Part shown: positions 20,305-32,029 of the stretch, piece after piece | How the letters are laid out: each line of letters starts with the position of its first letter | How positions within the stretch are numbered: position 1 is the stretch's first letter | Notes under the pieces: model-generated | Seen by the model: the letters and a program-made list of their open reading frames with translations, nothing else | Databases searched by the model: none | What the model was told of the DNA's origin: nothing | Position numbers and translations under genes: made by a program | NCBI GenBank assembly: GCA_012976225.1 | Contig: JAAVVG010000027.1 | Span: 186,001-250,000, forward strand | From: Golubevia sp. BC0850 | Lineage: Eukaryota > Basidiomycota > Exobasidiomycetes > Golubeviales > Golubeviaceae | Length of the DNA: 64,000 bases | Direction: 5' to 3'

Positions 20305-22022
20305 GAGCAGATTCGAGTTGTTCCCTTCTTCCATCCCAAACTATCACCACTTTTTCTCAAATCTCTACCTCAAAAGATGGAATCAGCAGACAACAAGTCA
20401 AAGTCAGCATCAACTCTCTTCCAGAAGATGCCATCCATCCAATCGTCGAACGCATTCGAGCTTGGACAGATTTGAAGGCAAAGGCTATCTCCAAAGAGCA
20501 GAGGGTGCAAGCGAGAAAGTAAGTACTCGTTGTCAAAGTGTAGAATGGAACGATCAGAGAGTTTTTACTCATCAACTCATCGCGTACTCATCTATCAGGT
20601 CGTCTTCTTCTCTCCCGTTCCACTCTCATCTTCCAGGTTCAGAGACTCGGCTCTCAGAGGAATCGCCCTAGCAAGCAGTGCATCCTACAATCTCTGGTAC
20701 GGATTTCTTCTTCAAACCGTCACCTTCGAGCCAAAGAACGTAAAAGATCTTCTCTTTTTACTAGGCAGAGATCCAACCCTTGGTCATCAAGCGCGTTCGC
20801 TCATTCAAGCTGGAACCGAAGGCGAAGAGGAGCTGGACGGAACCTCATTCTCTCGACTACTAAGCAAGACTCCGAATCTAGAAATCCTGGTCCTTAGAGA
20901 TATACTGGTTTCATTTTCGTTTGTAGAAATAATCAGCGAGAAAACGGTTCCGCTTCAATTCCTGAGTCAATCTCTCAAGAGGATCTTCCTTCCAGCCTCT
21001 CCGGAAGGAGATCCCTTCCCTCTAATCTCGCTTAAGAACATCGTCTGGCTTCTAGTCTTCTGCTCTGGGCTTTATCAAGCAGCTTCAAGTTTTTCAATCG
21101 ACGTTCAGGATATCAAGTTCCTTCAAAACCACGAAGCCACTCTGGAAGGAACCTCGAGGGTCAAACAGCTCTCCATCCAGCCGATCTTCAGGTGGAAAAA
21201 GTACCATCAGCGACTTTGGTGGGGAGGGCCTGGAGAGAATAGGAGCAATTGGAAGGGAGGAAACGGAAAAAACGAGGCGATTCATCGACTCCTCCAAACT
21301 ACGAGACAGCTCATATCTTTTGAGCTGATTTTAACGGTCACCGATCCGATTCGAGATGAAGACGACACACAAGTCCCGGCGTTCGTGCTATTCTCGGTCT
21401 CAACGCCCCCTTCGGATCTTCGAAGCATCTCAGGATAGCCATTACCGCACGTAGCGTGGATCCCTCATCGGTCTTTAGCCCCAGTCTCTCCCTGTTTCAC
21501 TCTCTCAAGATCCTAGCAGGCGATATCGCTACACTCATCCTGGCCTTACGTGACAACGGTCGCTCAGCAATCCCGTCAGCTCTAGAGATCTTACATCTCC
21601 ACTCATATACCTCATCTGATGGTACAGACGACGATCTAGCCTTCCAAGAAGAACGCATGATGTTCATGCTGCTTTCGGACAACATGATACCAACACTGAT
21701 TGAGGTGATCGTGCCATCAAGCCGAATTGCACTAGATCCTCATCCTGGTTGGAATCAAATGCATTTCAAGAGATGGACAGATTTGAGAATCAAGAGCTTC
21801 GAAGGTTTCACTAGCCGTAGAATGAAGTTGACTCTTCTGGAGCCTGGAATGATCGGTGAGTAGATAAGCAGTAACGGACAAGTAGTAGGCAAAGAGTGCG
21901 AATTATTTCACTTGTTCTTTTCTAACTTTCCTCCCTACTTCCCTTTCATTCCAGTCGGTGATCCTTCCAAAGGAGAAGACTGTCCTTCAACATCGGAAGA
22001 GCTGGTGCCTTTTCCTCTGTGA
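20305..22022 (+). pseudogene. F-box-like family copy 2, nearly intact but frame-disrupted
   Basis: Exon 1 (ending at 20518 with GAGAAA... donor GTAAGT) carries INSLPEDAIHPIVERIRAW. Exon 2 begins at 20638 with KFRDSALRGIALASS and stays open through an LRR-like region to 21438. One base is missing relative to copy 1 near 21395 (TCGGTCTC where TCGGGTCTC would keep frame). The continuation to 21855 ends LLEPGMI, and the last exon 21955-22022 ends LVPFPL. No ATG precedes the F-box in its own frame; the ATG at 20378 (MESADNKSKS) is in another frame. Splice sites are intact. Role unknown; the F-box-like N-terminus plus leucine-rich body suggests SCF substrate recognition. Confidence 0.65.
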
Positions 22023-22667
22023 TTGGAACCTCAGCAAGAGAACACAAGAATCTGATCTCAAGCGAAAAGAAATCAAGACGAAGCCTGGATTGGTAGGGTC
22101 GGAGGAGTTGGAAGAGGACATGGGAACAGTCGGTTGACGAGAAGCTTGTCAAGATCCTAGGAATGAGTGGAAGCTGTGTCCATCCCGAAGGATTCTTAAA
22201 CCAAGTCGCTGATACATCCCTATACTCTTTCTCGAACGAATCGTGTCTGAGTGCTGAATCTGTTGGCTGGAAAATGGGATCTCGTGATGACTTCTTACTT
22301 TTGCCACCAACGAGATGGAAGAGACGTCGAGTCTCCCAATAGGTCTCTCCTCACCATTATGATGATCTGAATAAGTTTGCAAAACATCAATGGATTCTGA
22401 GAAAAAGTGGGCTTTTGGGGAGGGAGAGGGGAGGGAACAGCGGAGTGAAATTCCACACTCCCTTCTCGCAGCTTGCAGACTTTCAATTGTTTTGCAAGGA
22501 ACAACATAATGTATGACAGAAGGGACAGTAACGTTCGAAGGAAAGTAAGGAAAGGAGGAAGGAGAGAAAAAAGGTTCGATCGGATATATGGAAGGCCACG
22601 AGTATAGAGAAGTTGCCTTGACATCCTCAACGTATCTTCTTGACTCATCGCACCGTTTCTTAAGTAA
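22023..22667. other. Intergenic region, promoter of TPP2
   Basis: 645 bp. No credible coding sequence; the minus frames at 22149-22708 overlap the TPP2 start and have no family signal. A G-rich patch at 22415-22440 is followed by the probable TPP2 5' UTR. Confidence 0.45.
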
Positions 22668-25600
22668 ATGAGATTTGGATTGTCAAGCAGTAAAAGCTTC
22701 AGATTCAATCAATTCAACTCGTTAAACAAAGGATCAACTCTAAAGAGCAATTCCATAAGGACAATCTCTACCACCTCTCCTATCAGCCCCCTTCTTCGCA
22801 CTCTTCCTCACTCCCTTTCTACTACCCGCCACTACTCCACTACTTCTATTCAAGAACCTTCCATCAATTCAAATCTTAACGAGATGCCAAACAATCGAAC
22901 TTCAAATCCACCTTCAACTCCGTTCCCAGTGGAAGGTCTCTTACCAAAGGAATCTACTCAATCTCTATCTTTCAGACGCAAGTATCCTTCCTATGATGGT
23001 AGAAAGGTTACCATAGCAATCTTGGATACAGGCTGTGATCCAGCTGCAGCAGGTTTAAACTCTCCTGGGAAGATGGTAGACGTCATAGACTGTACAGGTA
23101 GCGGAGACGTTATGCTACAAGAAGTTCCAAAGGACAATGTCTCTAAAGAAGGTCCCTCAATCTCTATCAAAGCTCCTTTCACTGGAAGATCTATTCTAGT
23201 ATCAAATGAATTGAAGAACCCAACCGGAGAATGGAACTATGGGTACGTAGCTGCTTACGATCTTTGGCCAAAGGATCTTATCGCTAGACGGAAGAAGGAA
23301 AGATTGGAGAATTGGACTGTCGAACATCAGAGATTGGTCGCTTCTGCTCAACAGGAATTGATCAAGCTGGGAGTATCTCCTAAAGAAGTGGAAGAGGAGA
23401 TTGAAGGATCAAAGGGGAAGGATGACAGTTCAGCTAGGACCGAGGAAGGTGGTCAAAGAGTCTCTGAGCTCAAAGCTAGATTAGCAGTCCTCAAAGATCT
23501 AATGAGCAGTTATTCAGACATTGGTCCAACCTTAGAATTGATTACTTTCCACGATGGTCAAAACTGGAGAATGGTAGTCGGTGGAGCTGAAGGAGAGGTT
23601 AGAGATCCTTCCTTGGGTTTATCTTCCTCTCAATTATCCCCACTCTCAAGTAAAGAAGCAACTTTAGATTTAACCAAAGTTAAAGCCATTACAGACTTCA
23701 AACTCTTTGGAGAACATGATCAATTTGGAGAAATGGATCTTTTAACCTATTCTGTCAATTTCCTTTCTTCAAATCAAGGTCCTGAGAGTAAACCAGATAG
23801 AGTCTCTTTAGTAGTAGTAGCTGGTTCTCACGGTACTCATGTAGCTGGAATCGCTTCTGCAAAACATGATCCAACTCAAGGAACCTCTACTTCTCTTTCA
23901 GATGACGCTTCTGCCGAAGCTCAAAGTGGGCTAGCTCCAAATGCCTCTGTTGTTTCTTTGAAGATTGGGGATAGTAGATTAGGTTCTATGGAACAAGGTC
24001 AAGCGCTACTGAGAGCTGCTCAAGCTCTTATTACTACTAAGGCTGACATCGCTAATTTGAGTTATGGAGAAGACGGTGCCTTCGGAGTGGAAAACAAGGG
24101 AGCTTTTGCGGAGAGCTTAAGGGATTATGTTATTAGAAAGAGGGATATTCTGTTCATATCTAGTGCTGGAAACAATGGTGATTAGACGATAAAAAGCATC
24201 GTCTAGGATTGATGATCAGTTGGTTGTCGGACCTGACGTTTCTTCTGTCTTCTCCTCTTGCCTCTCAGGACCTGCTCTAACGACTGTCGGTCACCCTGGA
24301 GGAGTCACTAGTGGTGTACTATCGGTAGGAGCTTACGTCACTGCTGGCAGTATGCAGAAGAGTGAATACGCTCTAGTCGAAGACGCCAAAGGTGAATTGT
24401 TACCCCTCCTTTCCCGTCGCACTCACAAGTTTGAATCCACAGACTTGTGGCAATTCTCCCTATAGATATAGATATTCCTTCAAAGAATGGCCAAGGTGAT
24501 GTCAGAGAAAGACCCGCTGACACCTTTCCCGCTCATCTCTTCTCGGTCATCTTCCCTAGATTCTCCCACTACTTGGTGCAGTCGTGGACCTACCTTCGAC
24601 GGTGAGAAGGGCGTTGGGATCTACGCTCCCGGGGCTGCCATCACTTCAATTCCCAAATACTGTCTTTCAACTACTCAGTTGATGAATGGAACTTCGATGT
24701 CCTCTCCAAGTGCTTGTGGTTCTATCGCCCTCCTGCTCTCGGCAATGAAGCAGGAGAACATTCCCATCACTGCTGCTAGAGTCATCAAGGCAGTTCAAGC
24801 TACCGGAAAGGATGTCTCTGACGATCTTGGAGTTGGATACTTGCAAGTGGTAAGTTTTTGAGTACAGATCGGACGAAGCAGAAGCGAAAGGAGTGTCGAC
24901 CACTCTCTGACCTAGATTGATTTAAATAATATTTTGCTATATTCTATAATCCACCTCTTCTTCCTCTCACTTCCAGGACGCTGCTTGGGACTATCTGGTA
25001 GCAAACAAGGATAGAGCTGACGCTGATGCCGAGTTCCGCGTCGCTGTCACTCCAGCTGGAAAGGCTGTAGGAAACCCTTCTACCGACAAGAGAGGAATAT
25101 ACCTTCGCGAAGCTTTGGAAACTCAAAGAGTCAATCAGTACAACGTCTCCGTCAAGCCTACTTTCCATCAAGGAGAGACTGAGAAAGCTTACGGTTTACA
25201 ACTTCAATGTGCTATCACTACAACTGCTTCTTGGGTAAAAGCTGGAGAATTTGTTCTTCTCGGCTCTCAAGGGAGAACCTTCGAAGTCAGAGTCGATAGC
25301 ACTGGCCTCGAGGCTGGAAAGTTACACACTGCCCTAATCGAGGTCTACGACTCTCAAACTCCAGGTTTCAAACTCTTCGACATCCCAGTCACGGTCGCCA
25401 AACCTCTCGTCTCTTCCGATAAGGGAACCGTTCGCTACTCCAACCTCTCTTTCTCAAACGGAAAGGTCAATAGGAACTTTCTTCATGTTCCAGAAGGAGC
25501 CCAATGGGCCGAAGCCAGAATTCGCTCCTCAAACCACGCAGCTGTCGGAACCGCAGCCAGACTTTGGATACATCTAGTTCAATTGGAACCTCACCAGAGG

Positions 25601-27243
25601 CTTCACAGCGTAGAGAAAGCTTATGTGTTGAATCTCTTGGAAGGTGAACCTGTCAACAAGAAGTTCAGCGTGAAGGGTGGAATGACAATGGAAATTTGCT
25701 TGGCTCAATTCTGGGCTCAGAACTCTGCTTTCAATCTAGACATCGAATTCGAGTTCCATGGTGAGTCATGACTCCAATCGATGCTGCTGCGAGCGAGGTA
25801 ATTCTGACTTCGAACTTCTCTTTCTCTAATTGTTCCCAGGAATCCAAGCCTCCAGAATTGTTACAGGACGTGACGATCTAACTCTCATCGGAGGTGAAGG
25901 TTACGCCAGAATTGAATGCGTTTCCCTTATACGTCCAGAAGAGTTCAAGCCAACCGTTTCGTTTGAGACTCGTCGAAATTACATCAGACCAACTGAGTCC
26001 TCTATCCAGCCTTTGAACACTCCTCGAGACGTCCAACCTTCAGGAAAGCAACTCTTCGAGTTGGTCTCAACTTACAACTTCAAGCTGAGCGAAGCTAGCA
26101 ACTCTATTCAATACGCTCTTCCTCTCTCCAACAACCTCTACGACTCTGCTGTTCCTATGCTTTGTCAACTCTTCGATGTCAGGAAGAAGAGAGTGGACTT
26201 TGGTGATGTGTATCCCAAGAACATCGATCTACCAAAGGGTGATTATATTCTGAAGGTTCAGATGCTGCACGACAGCATGGCAGTTCTTGAAAAGTGAGTG
26301 GAGCTGAGGTCTCAAAGGAGAGAAAAGCCTGACTCCTCAACTAATCATTGTTTCTCCTTTCTGATTTGCCGTTGTTCTTCTTGATCCACCTCAGACTGAA
26401 GAACTCCACCTTACGCCTCGACCAGAAGCTTTCCAAAGCCAAAGATGTCAAGTTAGATCTCTACGAGGATCACGTAGATCTCTTCGGATCAGCCAAGCCT
26501 TCTACTTACAAAGGCTCCTTGAAGCTCTTCCCTGGAGAGAGAAAGGTTCTCGTCATGGATGCCAACCTCGAAGGAGATGCTGTTCCCAAGGAAGCTCAAC
26601 CTGGAGATGTTCTAATCGGAAGCTTCTCTTTCGCAGCAGAAGGGAAGAATCAACTTCGTTACATCGTCCCCCCTTCCATCAAGAAAGAGAAGGAACCAAG
26701 CGGAGCACCTGCCAACCAAAAGGAAACGACTTTGGAACTGATGACTGCCTTGACCGAGAAGATCTCCGATGAAGCAGAGAAGAAGGAGTTCATCGAGAAA
26801 CTCTTGAAGGAGAATCCAAAGGATCTTGGACTTTTGGTCGCCAAGTTGGAGAGTTTGAAGGTTGAAAATGCTGAAAATCAAGAGCAAATCTCGAAGACTG
26901 TCAAGGAAATCTTGGATCTATGTGATGAGCAAGAGATCTTCAATTGGATGGGAACCAACAAAGTTCCGGTCTCTGAACAGAGCAACGAATTCAAGATCAA
27001 GAATAAACTGATCGAGAAGAAAAAGTCTGCAATCACTTTGGCTTTGAACAGGAAATGTAGAAGTCTCTTGACCAGCAAGGGTGACAAAGGCTCGCCAGAG
27101 TTTGAAGAGACGTTCTCTAGGTACAGAAAGTTCTTCGCTGACAGCTCGAACGATAAGGACTTCGTCAATGTCTATGTTCAATGGACTATGATCCATTCTC
27201 AGTGAGTATTTGAGAAAGTGGAGGATCCAAGACTCCGATCTGA

Positions 27244-27283
<40 letters not shown>

Positions 27284-27485
27284 TCACAGATTCGGAACTG
27301 CTCTTCAATCGGTCAGAAAGCTCATCAAAGATCTTGGAAATGGAAGTTCGGAGAATTTAGGAGAATACAAAAAGGCTAAGGATTTAGAGCTCAAACTTCT
27401 GGGAGAGCTAAGATGGAAAGTCTGGGAGTCTTTGGCTGATAGACAGAGAGTTCTCAACGAACCAAAAGACTATGCTCCATTTTAG
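22668..27485 (+). CDS. TPP2: Tripeptidyl peptidase II (subtilisin-type giant serine peptidase)
   Basis: Seven exons (22668-24177, 24269-24391, 24560-24849, 24977-25760, 25840-26293, 26395-27201, 27290-27485) encode 1,387 residues, close to the family norm. Catalytic triad: Asp in AILDTGCD (about residue 120), His in [10 protein letters not shown] (about 391), Ser in [10 protein letters not shown] (about 589). The long Asp-His spacer is characteristic of TPP II. The enzyme removes tripeptides from free N-termini downstream of the proteasome. The N-terminus (residues 1-60: [23 protein letters not shown]) looks like a mitochondrial presequence, whereas family members are usually cytosolic. A second in-frame Met at residue 73 would start a leaderless form. 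Intron 6 is largely a CT microsatellite. Confidence 0.95.
27247..27281 (+). repeat. (CT)n microsatellite in TPP2 intron 6
   Basis: A run of CT dinucleotides forms most of the polypyrimidine tract immediately before the CTCACAG acceptor at 27289. Length variation here would alter the polypyrimidine tract. Confidence 0.9.
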
Positions 27486-27855
27486 TTGGGCAAGAAGCGG
27501 TGGAAAGAGAGGAATGGGGTAGATAAGAAAATGTAATTATCGTCTGAATGTTGAAAAGAACGAAGTTTCTGGGATTCGCTGTTCCTTCAAAAGTCGATGA
27601 CTTGAGCCTGAGGGGGAGATGCTTCTAAGGAATGGAATTAGTAGTCGCCTCGTTCTCAAAGGTGTACAAAAGAGGCTTGAGAAGTCAGAATGAAAGAACT
27701 CGAGATCCTGAACGTCGATTGAGAATGCTCCAACTGCACTGGCTAGGTCTCCAGAGCCTCTTCACATTCCAGGCACATAATGCGAAAAATTCGATCCATC
27801 TGAAAACATGTAGCATTTAAATAAGCAGGCAGAAGAATACAAAGAAGGACTTTTC
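27486..27855. other. Intergenic region, convergent 3' ends
   Basis: 370 bp between the TPP2 and CAP-protein stop codons. The chance frame 27632-27820 has no family signal. Nothing else seen. Confidence 0.45.
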
Positions 27856-28546
27856 CTAGCAATCAGATTGTTCAACTTAGGCGGCTGAGAGAGGATGGAA
27901 AATTGCGAGCCGAGGCTGTCAGATTCTTTGAAATGCATCGAATGAGACTTTGTGAGGCACTTACGAAGAACATTGTCTCTAAAGTACTGGCCATTGGATC
28001 CAACGATGTTTCCTGCTGGGCTGTATTCGCAAACAATGAAGTAACCAAGGTTATCACATTGTTGTCTAGCACATCCCAGTTCGGTTGAACCTTTCCAAAC
28101 AACTTGAGTGAAATGTCCGGTGTTCTCGCCAAATCCTGGGTTGTTGTAGTCATACTGGGAGCCCTCGGAGTACCATCCATCAATAGCCTGTTGATCAGTT
28201 AGATCAGTACCGGCAAATAAGTTTTCTCCGTATGGACCTCCACTGTGTTGAAAGTTACAGGTAGCAGCAACTCCAGCAGCGTAGTTGGCTCTAGATACAG
28301 TGAAATGAGAGGGAAGAGAAGGGGATTAGCCTTTGCAGAAGAAGTCAAGAACACATTTCAACCACACAATAAACAACTCCAATCAACTCACAGATCGTTG
28401 TTCCAGGTCATGGCTGGAGCGTGATGAATGGCACGATAGTTGTTATGACTTGATAGCTGAGCATTCTGATCTTCTTGTCTTTTGATAGGGTTAGACAAGG
28501 CGAGAGAAGCGAAGGCTAGAGTGAGTAGAGCAGCTGAGAATTGCAT
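27856..28546 (-). CDS. Secreted CAP/PR-1 (SCP-TAPS) protein
   Basis: Exons 28546-28392, 28290-27965 and probably 27875-27856 give about 166 residues. A signal peptide (MQFSAALLTLAFASLALS) is followed by a Kex2-like KR site. CAP-domain hallmarks are in order: HNNYRAIH, MTWNNDLA, CNFQHSGG, YGENLFAG, GHFTQVVWKGSTELGCA and YFIVCEYSPAGN. Fungal CAP proteins are secreted, with lipid-binding roles shown for some members. The last exon is ambiguous. Acceptors lie at CTCAG (27885) and, nine bases later, at CTAAG (27876). Only the second gives a short ending (LEQSDC then TAG at 27858-27856); the first reads on for many codons. Confidence 0.88.
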
Positions 28547-28784
28547 CTTGATTTCGAGATTTGAGTTGAGAGAGAAGAGAAGAAAGAGGTTTTGTATGTG
28601 TTAAAATTGAGCCTTTTTATAGACGAAATACCTGCATAAACTCATGCCTTCAATTTATGCTCTGGCAGGAATGAAGACTTCATTCCTGCAGTTAGAGTTA
28701 TGCTGGAGCAGAGCAGACTAAATCACGTACGTATAGCTAATTACTTTTCTTGTCATGATTTCCAGTTTCCTACTTCAGAAATTA
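28547..28784. other. Intergenic region
   Basis: About 240 bp upstream of the CAP gene, ending at the decayed 3' end of F-box-like copy 4. A TTTTTAT box at about 28613-28619, some 67 bp before the CAP start on the minus strand (ATAAAAA), could be a TATA element. Confidence 0.4.
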
Positions 28785-29480
28785 AGTTGAGGAAGCTTCA
28801 AGCTAAACCAGAATTGCATGAACGGAATTAGGCGCGCGGCTGTGATGAACCTCAACGCCTCGACGCCGGAGAGATCGTATTGAATTTGATGGATCTGGAA
28901 GATGAAAGATAAATTCAGAATCGAAACTGGAAGGAAGAGTCTCTTGAGAGAGTGACTCCCAAATTGAAGGAGAACCATTTTCTCGTTGATCCTTCAGAGT
29001 TGGAGTCTCGAGATCTGGAGTCTTGCTTAGAACTTAGAAGTCGAGAGAATGAGGTTCCGTCCTCCAGCTCCTCTTCGCCTTCAGTTCCTGCTTGAAGTGC
29101 TGAACGCACTTGATGACCAAGACTTGACTCTCTGTCTAGTGGTGATAGAAGATCTCCTACGTTCTCCGAAATTGATGGCTCGAAGAAGAGATCCGCACCA
29201 GAGATTGTAGGATGCTCTGCTTGCTAGGGCGATTCTCTGAGAGTCGAGTCTCTGAACCTGGGAGAGGGTGGAAAGCGTAGAAGACAAATGAATTAGCAGC
29301 TTGATGGCTAACTTAATCAGCTCGTATATTGAAGAAGAACTTACTTCTTCGCATTGATCCATTCGAATCTGCCCAACTTCTAATGCGATCGATTGGATGG
29401 ATTACATATTCTGGAAGAGTGTTAATGTCGAGTTGGGTCTTTGTAGAAGTTTTCCTTGTGATCGCTTGACTTTCACTCAT
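28785..29480 (-). pseudogene. F-box-like family copy 4, 3'-truncated and decayed
   Basis: Exon 1 (29480-29345) starts at an ATG and reads MSESQAITRKTSTKTQLDIN then TLPEYVIHPIDRIRSW, the F-box-like core. An 87-bp intron follows at the family's conserved position (GTAAGT; acceptor CTCCCAG). Exon 2 from 29257 starts KFRDSTLR, but one G is missing compared with copies 1 and 2 (AGAGAATC instead of AGAGGAATC), so it shifts frame almost at once. Recognisable pieces (QAGTEGEEEL, SFSRLLS, HSLKRLFLPVS) persist in scattered frames to about 28860, after which similarity ends. This is a host-gene relic. It lies head-to-head with copy 3, 247 bp between starts. Exon 1 is useful because it shows where the family's true ATG should be. 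Confidence 0.7.
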
Positions 29481-29727
29481 GATAGGCAGGAAGTTTGAAA
29501 AACTAGTGATGGATCGAAAGAAAGAAGAAAGAGTTGGTCCACTGAGTCCACTCTTTCCACCATCGTTGATCTCTTTTGGTTTCCATCCCAGCACTTTAAC
29601 AATCGCAAATCTAAAGCTGGTCACATCTTCTGGAAGAACACTTCCACTGACAGTAGAAAGAGATTCACTCAATCCAAGTTCCGAGGTCACCCAGCACCTT
29701 CAATCGGAAAAGGCATTATCCAACAAG

Positions 29728-31621
29728 ATGAAACAAACTCCAGCAGTCAAAGTCGTTCCTAGGAATCTTCATACGATCCCAGATGATGTGTCCGCATTAA
29801 GTGTGAAAGAGATTAGGGAGTGGGCAATGATTAGACAGAATGGGAACGGCAATGAGTTGTTGGACTCCAATTCCAGAGCCAGGTGAGTGCCTTCTGATTC
29901 TTCTCCTCTCTTTTCCTCCTTCCTAGCTACGTCTTTAACATTGTTCCTTTTCGCTTCTACTTTCTAAACTAGGTTGAGAGATTCAACGTTGCGAGCTGTC
30001 GCTTTCGCCTGCACTTCCACCTACGAACGCTGGTCCGACTTCGCCCTTCAAAACACGAGGCTGCACCTCGTGCACCTTCCCTCTATCTGTTTCCTTCTGA
30101 AAAGAAGACCAAATAGTGGACAGAACATAAAGCGTCTGACGCTGTCAGGACGGCCATACTCCAGTCGCAAAATGAGGCAAGCCAACGATTCCTTCCCCTC
30201 ATTTAGAGCAGTGGTTGAAGAGAAAGAGATCCAACTCTCGAAAGCTCACGGAAAAACTAGTCAAATATCAGGAATAGAGGTGCTATATACTCCTCTCTTG
30301 AACTTCTTACTAAGCAACTCTGAAACTTGGAATCTCTCGTTCTCGAATTGAGTCCGATCCCACTACCTCTGAGAGAGTGCATCAATGGCAAACAAGTACC
30401 ATTTTCATTCTTGAAAGATTCATTAAAAAGGATTTTTTTGGGAGGAATCTCTCAGGAAAACGCCTTTCAAGCCAGATATATTATCTTTCTACTTCTATAC
30501 TGCAAGTCTCTTCTTCAAGCTGTCGTCTCTTTTGACGTTACAATTCTAGATAATAGGTATTTATCGGAGCATGGACATGTCATCAAAGGTTTATCTTCAG
30601 TCAAACAGCTTTCAATTACACCTAATTTTATCAGCAATCCATCTACAACTATAACTCGGTGGGCTTCAATAGCATGCGGACGGAAGTTTGAAGGGGGTAG
30701 CCAGAAGACAGGAGTACTTATGAAGTTTCTTACAGTCACTAGTGAATTAACTTCTTTCGAATTACAAGTTCAAGACACAGGATCGAGTCCGGGCGTGGAT
30801 CCTTTAGCGTATCCAGATTTACTTGACGGGCTCGACGGATCTCATTCAACGCTCAAACACTTAAGAATCTTATTCTGCATCCCAAATTACGATGAAGCAA
30901 TGTTTCCTGATCTTTCAAGATTCAAGGTTCTTAAGATTCTCGGAATTCAATTTCAGACCTTAGCTTTTTATAAGATGCATCTGATGACTCACTCCTCTAC
31001 CTTCAGCTCTCGAATCTATCCAACTACTCTTTTAGTGCGCAGCGGATACAACTGCCACATCAAATTTTGATGAGGACCAAGACTTGTCTGTAATCATTCA
31101 TTCAAAACGATTCGACCTTCGGAAGTTGAGAGAAGCCCTTGTGCCTCACAGAGCTATCGACCACCAGGGAAGGCTGTTGAAATCTCCCAAGCACTTGCAA
31201 AAATGGGCTGCGGCCAGAAAAATCTTCAAAAAGATAGAGAGCATTGTTCGGGAAGGGTCGAACTTCGAACGTTTGAACCTGGTGAAATCAGTGAGTAGTC
31301 GAGTCAATTCAGATCTTCAGATTTCACATTGCTTCAGCCTCATTCTGGATTTCCCTCTACCTCTTTGCTTCCTCTCTTCGGTTGGAGATCGGTCCAAAGG
31401 AGAGGTCTGTCTTTCAATATTTCCATGGATATGTCCCTTCGGAGAGATGTGTGAGTCTATTTTGAAGGTCGATTTGTCGCAAGAGAGTAATCAGAGCTTT
31501 GACTGACTGAACACTCTATCATGTATTCTTCTTCTTCTTCTCTTTTTCTCAGGAAGTGAAGGTGGATTTTGACAACGCCGGAAAGTTGACATTTCAAGAG
31601 GACCGACTGCTCAGGGAATGA
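29728..31621 (+). pseudogene. F-box-like family copy 3, divergent, two frame breaks
   Basis: Exon 1 (29728-29882) has a clean ATG and reads MKQTPAVKVVPRNLHTIPDD. A 90-bp intron follows; exon 2 starts at 29973 (LRDSTLRAVAFACTSTYERW). Frame is lost near 30340, where one A is missing from an A-run at the same point as the break in copy 1. It resumes as NLESLVLEL and SLKRIFLGG, then shifts again near 31050. The body continues to 31290, and a last exon 31553-31621 follows a canonical GTGAGT intron. Length and exon pattern match copies 1 and 2, but the protein text is much more divergent. Everything else is intact, so this is either a recent pseudogene or a working gene carrying sequence errors. 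Confidence 0.65.
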
Positions 31622-31633
31622 GGGAAAGGACGA

Positions 31634-31840
31634 CTACTTGGGAGCTTGCTTTTGTGCTTTAGATATCTGGAATTGTGAGGCATGGAGAGCTCGTAGACTG
31701 CTTCTTGTACTCGACAACGATTTCAATCGTGCTGCCGTTGGAGGGGGAAACGTGTCGACAAGAGGAGTCGGAGGGGGAAGGGCTGGTCGCCCCTTAAATT
31801 TCGTTTCCTTGTCATCTAGAAATCTTCTGAGCCAATCCAT
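31634..31840 (-). CDS. Possible small hypothetical protein
   Basis: A 68-codon minus-strand frame starts at an ATG (MDWLRRFLDDKETKFKGRPA) and ends KAQKQAPK. It is basic with a proline-rich centre (PALPPPTPLVDTFPPP). It could be the last exon of a longer gene, since the upstream minus strand has a TTGCAG acceptor-like site near 31940. No family is recognised and it lies between two other genes; it may be chance. Confidence 0.25.
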   Translation of the reverse strand: MDWLRRFLDDKETKFKGRPALPPPTPLVDTFPPPTAARLKSLSSTRSSLRALHASQFQISKAQKQAPK

Positions 31841-32029
31841 TAGATCTGAAATCTTTGAAATCAGGAAACCATCTTTGACATTCGAGGTAATGTTCGAGAG
31901 AAACTGTTCGGAATTGTGGCGCAGAGCTGGGCGTCCTGCAAGATCAGCTCCACCAAGATTTTCTATCTTCGAACCCTAGCTTTCCTCTCTAATCTTCATC
32001 CATTTTCTCAATCATACAAGTGTCTTAGG

